A stretch of DNA of 44,356 bases from Veillonella sp. (lineage in GTDB: Bacteria; Bacillota_C; Negativicutes; Veillonellales; Veillonellaceae), in NCBI GenBank assembly GCA_018367495.1, contig JAGZGB010000004.1, positions 1 to 44,356 of the forward strand. The letters are read 5' to 3'. A program made the position numbers and the translations under genes. Below the pieces are notes generated by a model. It worked only from the letters and a program-made list of their open reading frames with translations. It had not been told where the DNA came from and ran no database searches. Shown here one piece after another: positions 14,457-23,087 of the stretch (the stretch's first letter is position 1; each line of letters starts with the position of its first letter).

Positions 14457-15740
14457 ATGGGTTCAGCTGATACGGATCGTATGTATATGTGCATTGATTT
14501 GAAGAGTTTTTACGCGTCTGTGGAGTGCGCCGATTTGGGGCTGGATCCATTTACGACGCCTTTGGTGGTGGCCGATGGGTCTCGTGGCAAAGGGGCTATT
14601 ACATTGGCCATTTCACCGGCCTTAAAAAAGCTAGGTGTTAAGAATCGCAGTCGTCTTTTTGAGATCCCTCCGCACATTGAGTATTTGACGGTGAAGCCTC
14701 ATATGAAGCGGTATATGCAGGCGTCTGCTGAGATTTACGGGACTTTGCTCAAGTATGTGGCACCTGAGGATGTACATGTATACTCTATCGATGAGTATTT
14801 TATCGATATTACGCCTTACTTACCGCTCTACAAGAAAACGCCTCGAGAGCTAGCGCAGATGCTACTTGATGCGGTGTTAGAGGCGACCAAGATTTATGCT
14901 ACTGTTGGGATTGGGACGAACTTATTTCTCGCCAAGATTGCCCTCGATATTCTTGCAAAACATGTTCCTGATTTTATAGGGTATCTTGATGAAAGCCTCT
15001 TTAAAGAGAAAATTTGGTATCATCAGCCCTTGACCGACATTTGGCAGATTGGTAAGGGCATAGCCAACCGCTTACATAAATATGGAGCTTATGATTTACA
15101 TGGTATTACTATGGTTTCAGAGGCCAAGTTGTACAAGGAATTTGGTGTTAATGCAGAGCTCATTATTGATCATGCTTGGGGCCGTGAGCCGTGTACGATT
15201 GCAGATATTCATGCGTATCGTCCTATTAAGCATTCTATCTCGCATAGTCAGATTTTATTGCGCAATTATACTTACGAAGAGGCGTATGTGCCTATGCGAG
15301 AAATGGTAGAGTCCTTGGTACTAGAGCTTTTACAAATCAAAGGGGTTACGAACCATATTCACGTTCATATTGGCTATGCAGATGAAATGGTACGCTCCAC
15401 AGGCGGTTCTAAGAAGCTCAAACAATATACAGATTCTCTACAGACATTGACGGCGGCTGTTATTAAATTATATGAGCAGCATTGCCATAAAAATGAACTC
15501 ATCCGTCGTATTGGAATTAGCTTTGAGGATTTAGTCAATCGCTCTGCTATACCTCAAGAGGAGGATTTATTTAGTGCTCTTACGACAGATACAGAGGAAA
15601 AGGAGCGACAAGTACAAGAGGCCATGCTATCCATCAAGGAACAGTTCGGCAAAAACTCTATTCTGCGTGCCTCTAGCTTGCAAGAGGAAGGAACTATGCG
15701 CTTTAGAAATACCTTGGTAGGTGGCCATAATGGGGAATAA
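14457..15740 (+). CDS. Y-family DNA polymerase (UmuC/UvrX-like)
   Basis: A 427-residue translesion polymerase. The first catalytic carboxylate is in CIDLKSFYASVECADLG at residues 12-28, and the second and third are in HVYSIDEYFIDITPY at about residue 107. ATVGIGTNLFLAKIALDILA is the palm/finger segment, and DIWQIGKGIANRLHKYG is the helix-hairpin-helix. The little-finger domain follows from about 255 (HSISHSQILLRNYTYEEA). 'AISPALKKLGVKNRSRLFEI' is the UmuC/UvrX style rather than DinB. It should copy past lesions during SOS. ATG 14457 follows GAGGAGGTGTTTGT. A YolD-like gene overlaps its end by 11 nt, the same pairing seen with UvrX in Bacillus prophages. Confidence 0.93.
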   Translation: MGSADTDRMYMCIDLKSFYASVECADLGLDPFTTPLVVADGSRGKGAITLAISPALKKLGVKNRSRLFEIPPHIEYLTVKPHMKRYMQASAEIYGTLLKYVAPEDVHVYSIDEYFIDITPYLPLYKKTPRELAQMLLDAVLEATKIYATVGIGTNLFLAKIALDILAKHVPDFIGYLDESLFKEKIWYHQPLTDIWQIGKGIANRLHKYGAYDLHGITMVSEAKLYKEFGVNAELIIDHAWGREPCTIADIHAYRPIKHSISHSQILLRNYTYEEAYVPMREMVESLVLELLQIKGVTNHIHVHIGYADEMVRSTGGSKKLKQYTDSLQTLTAAVIKLYEQHCHKNELIRRIGISFEDLVNRSAIPQEEDLFSALTTDTEEKERQVQEAMLSIKEQFGKNSILRASSLQEEGTMRFRNTLVGGHNGE

Positions 15741-16068
15741 ATTAATGAAACATCGTATGTCTCGTTTGCAACGGGCGAAACAATTTATGCCCTTTGCGGC
15801 ATTAAAGGGATTTGAAGTATTACTGGCAGCTGTGGCACGTCCTAAAGAGAAGCGTGTAGAACTATCGGAGGATCAAATAGAGGAATTAAACCGTACTATA
15901 CAATCCTTGGTGGAAGGGGATTTTGTACGAGTGCTTTATTATACAGGTCATTGCTATACGGAACTAGTAGGGACTATCGAGGCGATAGGTAAACCTGCCC
16001 ATAGTCTATCTATGGAGGGCGTAGCCATTGCTTTTAAAGATATAAAGGAAATTAATCTTTTTGAATAA
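15730..16068 (+). CDS. YolD-like protein
   Basis: 112 residues from ATG 15730; GTG 15721 in the same frame would add three. The N-terminal RMSRLQRAKQFMPFAALKGF segment and the following charged helix are typical of YolD-like proteins. These are encoded beside Y-family polymerases and proposed to act as an UmuD-like accessory factor, though this is not settled. The second half (VEGDFVRVLYYTGHCYTELV) looks like a small beta domain. The start lies inside the end of the polymerase gene, with TAGGTGGCCATA as ribosome site, so the two proteins are probably made together under the same LexA-type control. Confidence 0.8.
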   Translation: MGNKLMKHRMSRLQRAKQFMPFAALKGFEVLLAAVARPKEKRVELSEDQIEELNRTIQSLVEGDFVRVLYYTGHCYTELVGTIEAIGKPAHSLSMEGVAIAFKDIKEINLFE

Positions 16069-16171
16069 GAACCTTTGAAGAGTTGATAATAATGACACTA
16101 ATGTAACTGGTAAAGTAATCAAATAAAGAAACTCAGTAAAGTAAATTGTAAAGTGAAGAAACATAGATTTG

Positions 16172-16206
16172 GCCTATGCTCATGTATGATGAGCATAGGC
16201 TATTTT
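16172..16206 (+). terminator. Terminator of the polymerase/YolD operon
   Basis: A perfect 12-bp stem GCCTATGCTCAT / ATGAGCATAGGC (16172-16183 and 16189-16200) with a 5-nt loop, followed by a modest T run. Confidence 0.82.
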
Positions 16207-16242
16207 ACTAATGTTTAGTGTTATATATTTTGATAATTTTTC

Positions 16243-16296
16243 TTGACATACAGTATGTATTTTATTAAAATAAATATATGAGTGGATACTCATATA
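16243..16296 (+). promoter_or_regulatory. Metal-ATPase promoter with two operator-like palindromes
   Basis: TTGACA at 16243-16248, 17 nt, TAAAAT at 16266-16271. The -35 is embedded in ACATAC-A-GTATGT (16246-16258). Directly after the -10 lies TATATGAGT-GGAT-ACTCATATA (16275-16296), an interrupted palindrome like those bound by ArsR/SmtB-type metal sensors. No such sensor gene is in the window, so the regulator would act in trans. The rest of 16069-16416 is A+T-rich leader without genes. Confidence 0.6.
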
Positions 16297-16416
16297 AAGT
16301 ATCTGATGAGAAAAGTAAAAATATCTAAAAGATATGCTATAAGATATGTCTAATAAGTATTAGAAACTAACTTACTATATAGGATAGAAGCTTTCACCAT
16401 TATCAAAGGAGATATC

Positions 16417-18549
16417 ATGGAAGAAACATTGTTGTTGAAGGATTTGAACTGTGCGAACTGCGCAGCAAAAATTGAAGATCGTATCCGTAAAATGGATGTG
16501 GTAGAGACTGCAAATTTCACAATTGCTACACATCAATTAAAATTAACCGGCTCTTGGGAAGACCGTGAAGCTCTTAAACGTGATATTCAAGAGATTTGTG
16601 ATGCCATCGAAGAGGGCGTAACCGTAGCTGATTATGAGCGTAAATCTAAAGCGGCTATGGATGATCATGGTCCTGACCAGGATCGTGGTAGTGATGCTGT
16701 AACAATTGCAGTCATCGTAGCAGGCTTGTTATTCATGATTTATGAAGTTTTGTCATCCTTCGTCCCATCCATCGGCTTGCCAGAGAGTATTGAAACTCCA
16801 ATTTACTATGTTGCGTATATTCTTCTTGCGTTCCCAGTATTGCGCACTGCAGGTCGTAATATCCTAAAAGGTGAAGTATTCGATGAAAACTTCTTGATGT
16901 CTATCGCTACATTGGGTGCTATTGCTATCGATGCATTACCTGAGGCCGTAGGTGTTATCTTGTTCTACCGTATTGGTGAGTTCTTCGAAGAAAAAGCAAC
17001 TGATCGTAGTCGTACAGAAATCATGAACGCTGTCGATATGCGTCCTCAAGAGGTGCGGGTTGTAGATACAGACTGCGGTGGTGAAATCGTAGTTATGGCT
17101 CCTGAAAAGGTTGAAGTAGGCTGGACTATCGAGGTTCGTCCTGGCGATTTAATCCCCCTAGACGGCACAGTGCTTGAAGGCGAAACACGCGTTAACACAG
17201 CACCTGTAACAGGTGAGCCTGTTCCTGTTCGCGCCGTACCTGGCACTCAACTTATGTCTGGTTGCATCAATGAATCTGGTCGCATTACGATGCGTGTAGA
17301 TAAGGTTCTTGAAGAATCCATGGTTACTAAAATTCTTGATGCCGTGGAAAATGCAGCATCTTCTAAACCTAAAATCGACCGTTTCATTACGCGTTTTGCT
17401 CGCGTGTACACTCCAATCGTTGTACTCCTTGCGCTTGCTGTTGCCATTATTCCATCCCTTATTACAGGTGAATGGCATAAATGGATTTACACAGCCTTAA
17501 CATTCCTTGTTATTTCTTGTCCATGTGCATTGGTACTTAGTGTACCGCTCGCATTCTTCTCCGGTATCGGCAATGCATCTAAACACGGTATCTTGTTAAA
17601 AGGTGGCCGCGTTATCGAGGCGTTGGCTAATGTGAAAGCTGTAGCTCTTGATAAAACTGGTACTATCACATCTGGTGAGTTCAAAGTTCACAGCGTAGAA
17701 ACTGTAGGATCTCATGTAAGTTCCAGTCAATTGTTATCCATGGCGGCAGCTATCGAAGCCGTTTCTACGCATCCAATCGCAACAAGCGTCGTGTCTGAAG
17801 CAAAAGATCAAGGCCTTACAGTGGAACCTTCAGATTTCGTTCAAGAATTAGCTGGCGAAGGTATGGTAGGTATGACAGATGGTCAACAAGTTCTTGTTGG
17901 TAACCGTCGTCTTATGGAACGCTATGCGGTTCAAGGCTATCCAACAGAATCTGCTGAATATGGCACAGAAGTTCTTGTGGCAGAAGGTAATACATACTTA
18001 GGTCGTATTATCATTGCTGATGAAGCTCGCCCAGACTCTGCTGAAGCGATTGCTGATCTTAATGGTCAAGATATTAAAACTGTTATGCTTACAGGTGATG
18101 CTGAAGCAAGTGCAAATTATATTGCTAAAGAAACTGGCGTAAGTGCTGTACGTGCTCAGTTGTTGCCTCAAGATAAATTGTCCGTTGTACAAGATATTCG
18201 CTCTGAATATGGTCCAACTATGTTCGTAGGAGATGGCATCAACGATGCTCCAGTACTTGCAGGTGCTGATGTAGGTGGCGCGATGGGTAGCGGTGCTGAT
18301 GCGGCTATCGAGGCAGCAGACGTTGTATTCATGCGTCCGTCCTTGACTGCTATTGCACACGTTCTTGACTTGTCTAAAGCAACTTTGCGTGTAGCATGGC
18401 AAAACGTAGTATTCGCTATTGCTGTAAAAATCCTTATCATGGTGCTAGGTCTTATGGGTTATGCATCCATGTGGTGGGCCGTATTTGGTGATACTGGCGT
18501 ATCCATCCTTTGTATCTTGAACTCTGTTCGTATCTTGCGCCGCAATTAG
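16417..18549 (+). CDS. cadA: Heavy-metal P1B-type ATPase, Zn/Cd/Pb exporter (CadA/ZntA type)
   Basis: 710 residues. An N-terminal heavy-metal-associated domain carries CANCAAK (Cys-x-x-Cys, about residues 10-16). The A-domain has VNTAPVTGEPVPV. The sixth-helix metal site is VISCPCALVLSVP. The phosphorylation site is ALDKTGTI, the P1B histidine-proline motif STHPIAT, and the hinge GDGINDAPVLAG. The last helices contain the lysine in AVKILIMVLG and the aspartate in GDTGVSILCILNSVRIL, which point to subgroup P1B-2 (Zn2+, Cd2+, Pb2+) and not copper. It should pump metal out of the cytoplasm. It is a single gene behind a promoter with metal-sensor-like operators and before a strong terminator. Confidence 0.92.
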   Translation: MEETLLLKDLNCANCAAKIEDRIRKMDVVETANFTIATHQLKLTGSWEDREALKRDIQEICDAIEEGVTVADYERKSKAAMDDHGPDQDRGSDAVTIAVIVAGLLFMIYEVLSSFVPSIGLPESIETPIYYVAYILLAFPVLRTAGRNILKGEVFDENFLMSIATLGAIAIDALPEAVGVILFYRIGEFFEEKATDRSRTEIMNAVDMRPQEVRVVDTDCGGEIVVMAPEKVEVGWTIEVRPGDLIPLDGTVLEGETRVNTAPVTGEPVPVRAVPGTQLMSGCINESGRITMRVDKVLEESMVTKILDAVENAASSKPKIDRFITRFARVYTPIVVLLALAVAIIPSLITGEWHKWIYTALTFLVISCPCALVLSVPLAFFSGIGNASKHGILLKGGRVIEALANVKAVALDKTGTITSGEFKVHSVETVGSHVSSSQLLSMAAAIEAVSTHPIATSVVSEAKDQGLTVEPSDFVQELAGEGMVGMTDGQQVLVGNRRLMERYAVQGYPTESAEYGTEVLVAEGNTYLGRIIIADEARPDSAEAIADLNGQDIKTVMLTGDAEASANYIAKETGVSAVRAQLLPQDKLSVVQDIRSEYGPTMFVGDGINDAPVLAGADVGGAMGSGADAAIEAADVVFMRPSLTAIAHVLDLSKATLRVAWQNVVFAIAVKILIMVLGLMGYASMWWAVFGDTGVSILCILNSVRILRRN

Positions 18550-18627
18550 GTGAAAGCAGAGTTTATAGCTCTGTAGAGGAACGAAATAAATTACGTTCTT
18601 CTAATCTGAATGATCAGGGTTGATATA

Positions 18628-18675
18628 AATAACCTCTAGGTTAGTAACTGACTAACTTAGAGGTTATTTTATTGC
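18628..18675 (+). terminator. Intrinsic terminator of the metal ATPase gene
   Basis: AATAACCTCTAGGTTAGT (18628-18645) pairs with ACTAACTTAGAGGTTATT (18651-18668) with one mismatch and a 5-nt loop, followed by TTATTG. Confidence 0.88.
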
Positions 18676-18766
18676 GTGGATTAAACATTTATGATACTTT
18701 TATTATACATTTGTACATCATAAATAGACATAAAACTGTATATGTATGTTCTAGATACACAAAACT

Positions 18767-18796
18767 TTCACAATTGAATTGAATAATAGCTATAAA
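18767..18796 (+). promoter_or_regulatory. Possible corA promoter
   Basis: TTCACA at 18767-18772, an 18-nt spacer and TATAAA at 18791-18796, with start expected about 50 nt before the gene. Other A+T-rich -10-like boxes nearby make this tentative. Confidence 0.35.
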
Positions 18797-18850
18797 ATAG
18801 TATATAATTTATTAGATGATTACTATAAGTTCGTTGGAAGGAGGGATAGC

Positions 18851-19804
18851 ATGATTACGGTGTATAAACATATAGAAGAAGAGTTAGTTTCCGATAGCAC
18901 TGTATCAGATGCCACAAAAGGTTCTTGGGTAAATTTGGTGAACCCAGACCCCGATGAGTTATCCCTTATCAATATTTTGACGGAGATCCCAACGGACGTT
19001 TTAAAGACCGCTCTCGATATGGAAGAACGTTCTCACGTGGAGTTAGAGGATAACTACATCTTTATCGTTATCAATATTCCGGTTATCCGCGGTAACGATA
19101 TGTATGATACAGTACCGCTTGGTATTTTCTTGACGCCAGACTTCTTCATTACTATCTGCTTAGAAGAGTCCGAAGTATTATATCCATTCATTTCTAATCA
19201 GATTTCTACGTTCTATACATACAAAAAGACGCGTTTCTTGTTCCAAATCTTGTATCGCACAGCAACTATGTTCTTGCGCTACTTGCAACAAATCAACCGT
19301 CGTACTGACGATATTGAAATCCAATTGCGTCATACTACAAAGAATAAAGACTTCTTCCAATTGTTGGAATTACAGAAATCCATGACATACTTTACATCTG
19401 CATTGCGCACGAATGGTACTGTTATGGAACGTCTATTGCGCTTGCGTGGGCATAGTTCCTATAAACATCTTCTCAAGATGTACGAAGAGGATGAGGACTT
19501 ATTAGAGGACGTTATCATCGAGAATAAACAGGCCATCGAGATGGTTGAAATGTACTCCAATATCTTGATGAATATGATGAACGCCTTCACATCCATTATT
19601 TCCAATAACCTTAACTTGGTTATGAAAATGTTGGCGACCCTTACTATTGCTATGGCGGTGCCAACCATCGTATTTAGCTTGTGGGGGACAAACGTGCCGT
19701 TGCCATTCCAAGATGATCCACAGGGATTCTATGAGGTTATAGGGGTTGCATTAGTATTCTCTATTATTGCCATTATCGGTATGTGGAAAAAAGATTTATT
19801 CTAA
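18851..19804 (+). CDS. corA: CorA family divalent cation transporter
   Basis: 317 residues from ATG 18851, which follows GGAAGGAGGGATAGC; the open frame back to 18779 has no good start. A large cytoplasmic N-terminal domain leads into a long helix (about 150-250, charged and coiled), then two C-terminal membrane helices (about 255-278 and 290-310) and the basic end WKKDLF. This is the CorA layout, and a pentamer is expected. The selectivity loop between the two helices reads SLWGTNVPLPF: the usual GMN signature appears as GTN. The glycine and asparagine are kept, but the family normally has methionine. Mg2+ is the likely substrate, but another divalent metal or an efflux role (as in ZntB, which has GVN) is possible. 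Confidence 0.85.
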   Translation: MITVYKHIEEELVSDSTVSDATKGSWVNLVNPDPDELSLINILTEIPTDVLKTALDMEERSHVELEDNYIFIVINIPVIRGNDMYDTVPLGIFLTPDFFITICLEESEVLYPFISNQISTFYTYKKTRFLFQILYRTATMFLRYLQQINRRTDDIEIQLRHTTKNKDFFQLLELQKSMTYFTSALRTNGTVMERLLRLRGHSSYKHLLKMYEEDEDLLEDVIIENKQAIEMVEMYSNILMNMMNAFTSIISNNLNLVMKMLATLTIAMAVPTIVFSLWGTNVPLPFQDDPQGFYEVIGVALVFSIIAIIGMWKKDLF

Positions 19805-19876
19805 TTTATGATAATTAGTGAATACTTAATTCAATAGTAAATAGTTGAAATATTAATTTAATAACAAATACACATG

Positions 19877-19906
19877 AAAAAGCTGGCTTTGAGCCAGCTT
19901 TTTTTC
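19877..19906 (+). terminator. Intrinsic terminator of corA
   Basis: AAAAAGCTGGCT (19877-19888) and AGCCAGCTTTTT (19892-19903) form a perfect stem with a 3-nt loop and a T run. Confidence 0.94.
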
Positions 19907-19924
19907 TTGTCCTATATTACGTTG

Positions 19925-19954
19925 TTGCTTATTATTGGGTCAATCTGATATAAT
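19925..19954 (+). promoter_or_regulatory. tRNA-Ser promoter
   Basis: TTGCTT at 19925-19930, an 18-nt spacer and TATAAT at 19949-19954 preceded by TGA; the mature tRNA begins 12 nt later. Confidence 0.55.
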
Positions 19955-19965
19955 AATACCGTTAT

Positions 19966-20054
19966 GGAGAGGTGTCCGAGTGGTTTAAGGAGCTGGTCTT
20001 GAAAATCAGTGACTCCGCAAGGGGCCGTGGGTTCGAATCCCACCCTCTCCGCCA
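19966..20054 (+). tRNA. tRNA-Ser (anticodon UGA)
   Basis: The acceptor GGAGAGG (19966-19972) pairs with CCTCTCC (20044-20050), followed by G73 and an encoded CCA. The anticodon arm CTGGT-CTTGAAA-ATCAG presents TGA. The T arm is GTGGG-TTCGAAT-CCCAC. The long variable arm (GACTCCGCAAGGGGC region) is the class II feature expected of tRNA-Ser. It reads UCA and probably other UCN codons. A terminator follows 6 nt later, so it is transcribed alone. Confidence 0.98.
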
Positions 20055-20060
20055 CATTAG

Positions 20061-20094
20061 AAAGCCCTTTAGGTTATGCCTAGAGGGCTTTTTA
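20061..20094 (+). terminator. Terminator of the tRNA gene
   Basis: AAAGCCCTTTAGG (20061-20073) pairs with CCTAGAGGGCTTT (20079-20091) with one wobble, followed by T-rich sequence. Confidence 0.9.
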
Positions 20095-20196
20095 TTATTG
20101 TATGGTGCTAGTAATGATACTTTTATATAGCCAATCTTTCTGCTCTATGATATGCTAACCTTATGGTTATTTGGTTTTCTGTAGAAAGGAGCTCGT

Positions 20197-21420
20197 ATGA
20201 ATCGACTTAGTTTCTCACGAACTCAGATTTTAATTCTTGTCAGTGTATGGCTAACATTTTTGATTAGCTTTGTTATGCGCTTATCTTGGGCATCTTTGAT
20301 GCCTATCGTTAACGAGGCATTGAATTTTACTCCTCAAATGGGAACGGCTTATTTATCTGCCTTTTATATGGGCTATGCTATCATGGTTCTACCAGGTGGT
20401 ATCTTAGCGGATCGCATTGGTTATCGTTACACCATTTTGGTAAGCTTACTTGCCATGGCAGTTATTACGGCATTGATGAGTACTATAGATAATTACACCT
20501 ATGGCTGGGTATTACGTTTCTTATTAGGTATTGTATCTGGTCCTGTACAAGCATCTTGTTTAAGTGCTATTGGGGATTACTTTGGTCCTAATCAACGTGG
20601 TGCAGCCGTGGGTATCTTCATGTCCTGCACATCTCTTGGATTGACCACTGTAAACCTTTATGCACCATATGTGGCAACTAATTATGGTTGGCAAAATGCA
20701 TTTCTTTTAACAGCGGTATTACCAATCCTTGTTTTCATTCTTAGCTACTTTACGGTTCGTAAGCCAAGTGCTGAGATTTTAGCTCAACGAGAAGCAGAGG
20801 TGAGTGCTACATCTGCTCATATAGGGGAAAAGACTTCTTTAAAGGAAAACTTGTTACATGTTTTGAAGAATCGCAACATTTGTTGTCTTGCCTTTGCAGG
20901 CTTCTTTGCTACCGGTGCGACCTGGGCCGTGGCACAATGGTCAAACTTGTACATGGTTAAACAGCTCGGCGTTAATGCCATCTATGCAGGTCATGTAATG
21001 TCTGCCTTTGGTTTAGCCGCGCTTATTGCGAAACCGACTATCGGTATTTTGTCCGATATATTACCGATTAAGAAGAACCATTTGGTGGCGCTTGTTATGT
21101 TCTTATTTGCACCAGCGTTGATCCTCTTTGCGAGCACCACAAATCCAGATATGCTCTTTATAACAGGTCCAATTCTTGGTATTGGTGCTTTCATGCATAG
21201 TGCTTTAACAAATGCTCTCGTAATTCAATCCGCAGCACCTCATTTACGCGGTACAACTGCAGGCTTCGTAAACTTGTTTAATCAGATCGGCGTTATGTTG
21301 GCACCTATGATTTTAGGTAGCATGTTAACAGCTACAGGCAGTTATCAATCTGCATTGATGACCCTTGCCATTGCACCAGTTATCGGTGCTATTGCATTGT
21401 TCTTTGTACGTCTTAAATAA
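20197..21420 (+). CDS. Major facilitator superfamily transporter
   Basis: A 407-residue protein with twelve predicted helices in two halves separated by a charged loop at about 190-220 (RKPSAEILAQREAEV). The MFS motif A is visible between helices 2 and 3 as GGILADRIGYRYT, and a related version in the second half as GILSDILPIKKNH. The first helix pair (WLTFLISFVMRLSWASLMP) and WVLRFLLGIVSGPVQASCLS resemble organic-anion (ACS/NNP-like) members. The substrate cannot be assigned. ATG 20197 follows AGAAAGGAGCTCGT. There is no cotranscribed partner: a tRNA terminator lies before it and a bidirectional terminator after it. Confidence 0.85.
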   Translation: MNRLSFSRTQILILVSVWLTFLISFVMRLSWASLMPIVNEALNFTPQMGTAYLSAFYMGYAIMVLPGGILADRIGYRYTILVSLLAMAVITALMSTIDNYTYGWVLRFLLGIVSGPVQASCLSAIGDYFGPNQRGAAVGIFMSCTSLGLTTVNLYAPYVATNYGWQNAFLLTAVLPILVFILSYFTVRKPSAEILAQREAEVSATSAHIGEKTSLKENLLHVLKNRNICCLAFAGFFATGATWAVAQWSNLYMVKQLGVNAIYAGHVMSAFGLAALIAKPTIGILSDILPIKKNHLVALVMFLFAPALILFASTTNPDMLFITGPILGIGAFMHSALTNALVIQSAAPHLRGTTAGFVNLFNQIGVMLAPMILGSMLTATGSYQSALMTLAIAPVIGAIALFFVRLK

Positions 21421-21475
21421 TGTGACAATATCATACAATAGATTGATCTGATTGTATGGAAACAAAATATAAAGC

Positions 21476-21527
21476 AAAAGAGACTGAATTAGATCTCCTA
21501 GATAGGGGACAGTTCAGTCTCTTTTTA
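21476..21527. terminator. Bidirectional terminator between the MFS gene and the minus-strand gene
   Basis: AAAAGAGACTGAA (21476-21488) pairs with TTCAGTCTCTTTT (21513-21525). The T run on one side and A run on the other allow use by both converging genes. A smaller repeat CATACAAT / ATTGTATG at 21432-21458 precedes it. Confidence 0.85.
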
Positions 21528-21554
21528 TACGTTACGAGTAACTATATTTTTGGA

Positions 21555-22352
21555 TTATGGTCTTTGCGGTGCATGATAATCAGGTTGCGGTCTCCAATTA
21601 CTCATAGGTGTGTTTGGATCGGGCATGTCCTGATTTTGAATGTCGAGAATCCAATCACTAGGTCGAGGCCCTTGTGGAGGAGGTGGTGGAACTGGCCTAT
21701 ATACACCTAGTTTAGACGGTGATAACCGTGGTTGATTAGAAGTGTAAGGGGATTTCAATTGATTTAGTGGTTTGTATACACCTTTTGGTGGTTGAACTCC
21801 AAATAATGGTTTACTTGCAGTTGGAGGTGGTGTGTTTATTGGTTTATATGGTCGAGGTGGTACATAGGGATTCGTAAAAGTATATGTAATTCGTTCCAAT
21901 TCCAATGCATTATGTAGAATGAATTGACCTATTTCAGCTATAGCAGAGCCTTTAGTAGCGACATGGGCGCCTGTGGATAGAACAGAACGCTCGTTATTAG
22001 TAGCTCCAATAGGGGCACCGTTTACTTGGTAGAACTTTGCTGGTGCTACATGCCAATCCATAAGATAAATATCTTTAGATGTATTACCTCGATGATATGT
22101 ATAATTAGTCGAATAATCTGCGATTATATTCTGATTTTTGTATAGACTAATTGTGCGTGCGTGAAGCGTACTGTAAGTAGCGCCTGCTTGTGCAAGACTG
22201 ATTGTACTCAAGTCGATATACACAGTCTCTGAAGGGCTATTATAAGCAACTTGGTATTGAGTAGGTTTATTTTCTAATTCATATTGTGAAATAGCACTAG
22301 CTGACTGTACAGTTGCCAAGGCTAGTATTATAAAGGGATATAGTTTTCTCAT
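21555..22352 (-). CDS. Exported protein with proline-rich C-terminus, function unknown
   Basis: 265 residues. Residues 1-20 are a cleavable signal peptide (basic start MRKLYPFIILALATVQSASA). Residues 20-145 form a likely beta-rich domain (SETVYIDLSTISLAQ, TISLYKNQNIIADYSTNYTY). Residues 160-265 are very rich in proline, with P-P-R-P-Y-K-P and a run of prolines, and are probably unstructured. I recognise no family. It is likely periplasmic or outer-membrane associated; the proline-rich tail could span peptidoglycan or bind a partner. ATG 22352 (reverse) follows AGAGAGGTCTAAT. The other minus-strand exported protein (23199-24176) also has a P-R-P-x-Y-K-P stretch after its signal peptide, so the two may be related. 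Confidence 0.75.
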   Translation of the reverse strand: MRKLYPFIILALATVQSASAISQYELENKPTQYQVAYNSPSETVYIDLSTISLAQAGATYSTLHARTISLYKNQNIIADYSTNYTYHRGNTSKDIYLMDWHVAPAKFYQVNGAPIGATNNERSVLSTGAHVATKGSAIAEIGQFILHNALELERITYTFTNPYVPPRPYKPINTPPPTASKPLFGVQPPKGVYKPLNQLKSPYTSNQPRLSPSKLGVYRPVPPPPPQGPRPSDWILDIQNQDMPDPNTPMSNWRPQPDYHAPQRP

Positions 22353-22496
22353 ATTAGACCTCTCTTATGTGGCATTAGTATACCATAGTCATACATGTAA
22401 TTCTATAAAAAATGAATATAAAGCTCCATAATATGTATATTGTGTATAATTGTCTTTTTGTTATATGATTAATGCATAGTTACAGGAGGTCTTGAT

Positions 22497-23048
22497 ATGG
22501 AAATTATCTGTTTTGGCGATAGTATTACTCGTGGTTATGACGTACCTTATGGTCAAGGGTGGGTTGAAATATGCGATGCATCTATAGAGGGTATGAATTT
22601 TACAAATTATGGTGAAGATGGATGCTCTGTTCAGGGTATGATTTATAACATTGAAGAATGGGCGTCTACAGCTATAGCTGATTCCATGCGTCATATCTTC
22701 TTAATGTGTGGTACTAATGATATTTTGCAAGGTCGAGATAGTACATATGTGTTCAAGACCTTGGTGAAAGCTATTGAACTAGCAAGTACAAAGGGGACAG
22801 TTATCATTGGCTTAGAAACACAAATAGATAGTGATATGGATGGACTCGACATTGTGGTGCGAGAGGTCAATGAACAACTGAAAGCCTATGCTGCAGAGCA
22901 TAATTTAAAGGTTATAGACTTTTATACAACCTTATACGAAGCGGACCAAATTGGCCAAATTGTTTTTGCTGGTGAAGTGCACCCTAATGCACGAGGCTAT
23001 CGTTTGATGGCTTATAAAGCGTTAGAAGTATTTACAAGATTATCGTAA
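22497..23048 (+). CDS. SGNH/GDSL-type hydrolase
   Basis: A 183-residue cytoplasmic-looking protein without a signal peptide. Block I is CFGDSITRGYD with the nucleophilic serine (residue 9), block II the glycine in NYGEDGCSVQG, block III MCGTNDILQGR with the oxyanion asparagine, and block V VHPNARGYRLMAY with the catalytic histidine. The aspartate normally three residues before that histidine (D-x-x-H) is not there: the sequence is FAGEVHPN, with glycine at that place and glutamate two before the histidine. Such enzymes cleave esters of lipids, acyl-thioesters or acetylated sugars. ATG 22497 follows ACAGGAGGTCTTGAT. It is a single-gene unit lying between two minus-strand exported-protein genes. 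Confidence 0.85.
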   Translation: MEIICFGDSITRGYDVPYGQGWVEICDASIEGMNFTNYGEDGCSVQGMIYNIEEWASTAIADSMRHIFLMCGTNDILQGRDSTYVFKTLVKAIELASTKGTVIIGLETQIDSDMDGLDIVVREVNEQLKAYAAEHNLKVIDFYTTLYEADQIGQIVFAGEVHPNARGYRLMAYKALEVFTRLS

Positions 23049-23087
23049 AAAATAAATCTAAGAATTCAATTGGTAAGATGCATAAAA

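Noticed and set aside
18779..18850. Longer CorA N-terminus from TTG 18779
   Set aside because: ATG 18851 has a strong GGAAGGAGGGAT ribosome site; the upstream extension overlaps the likely promoter.
19966..20054. tRNA-Ser as an integration site of a mobile element
   Set aside because: I see no repeat of the tRNA 3' end further along and no integrase or phage gene in the window.
21555..21710. Forward 84-residue frame starting at 21456
   Set aside because: It runs through the bidirectional terminator and opposite the proline-rich coding sequence of the minus-strand gene.
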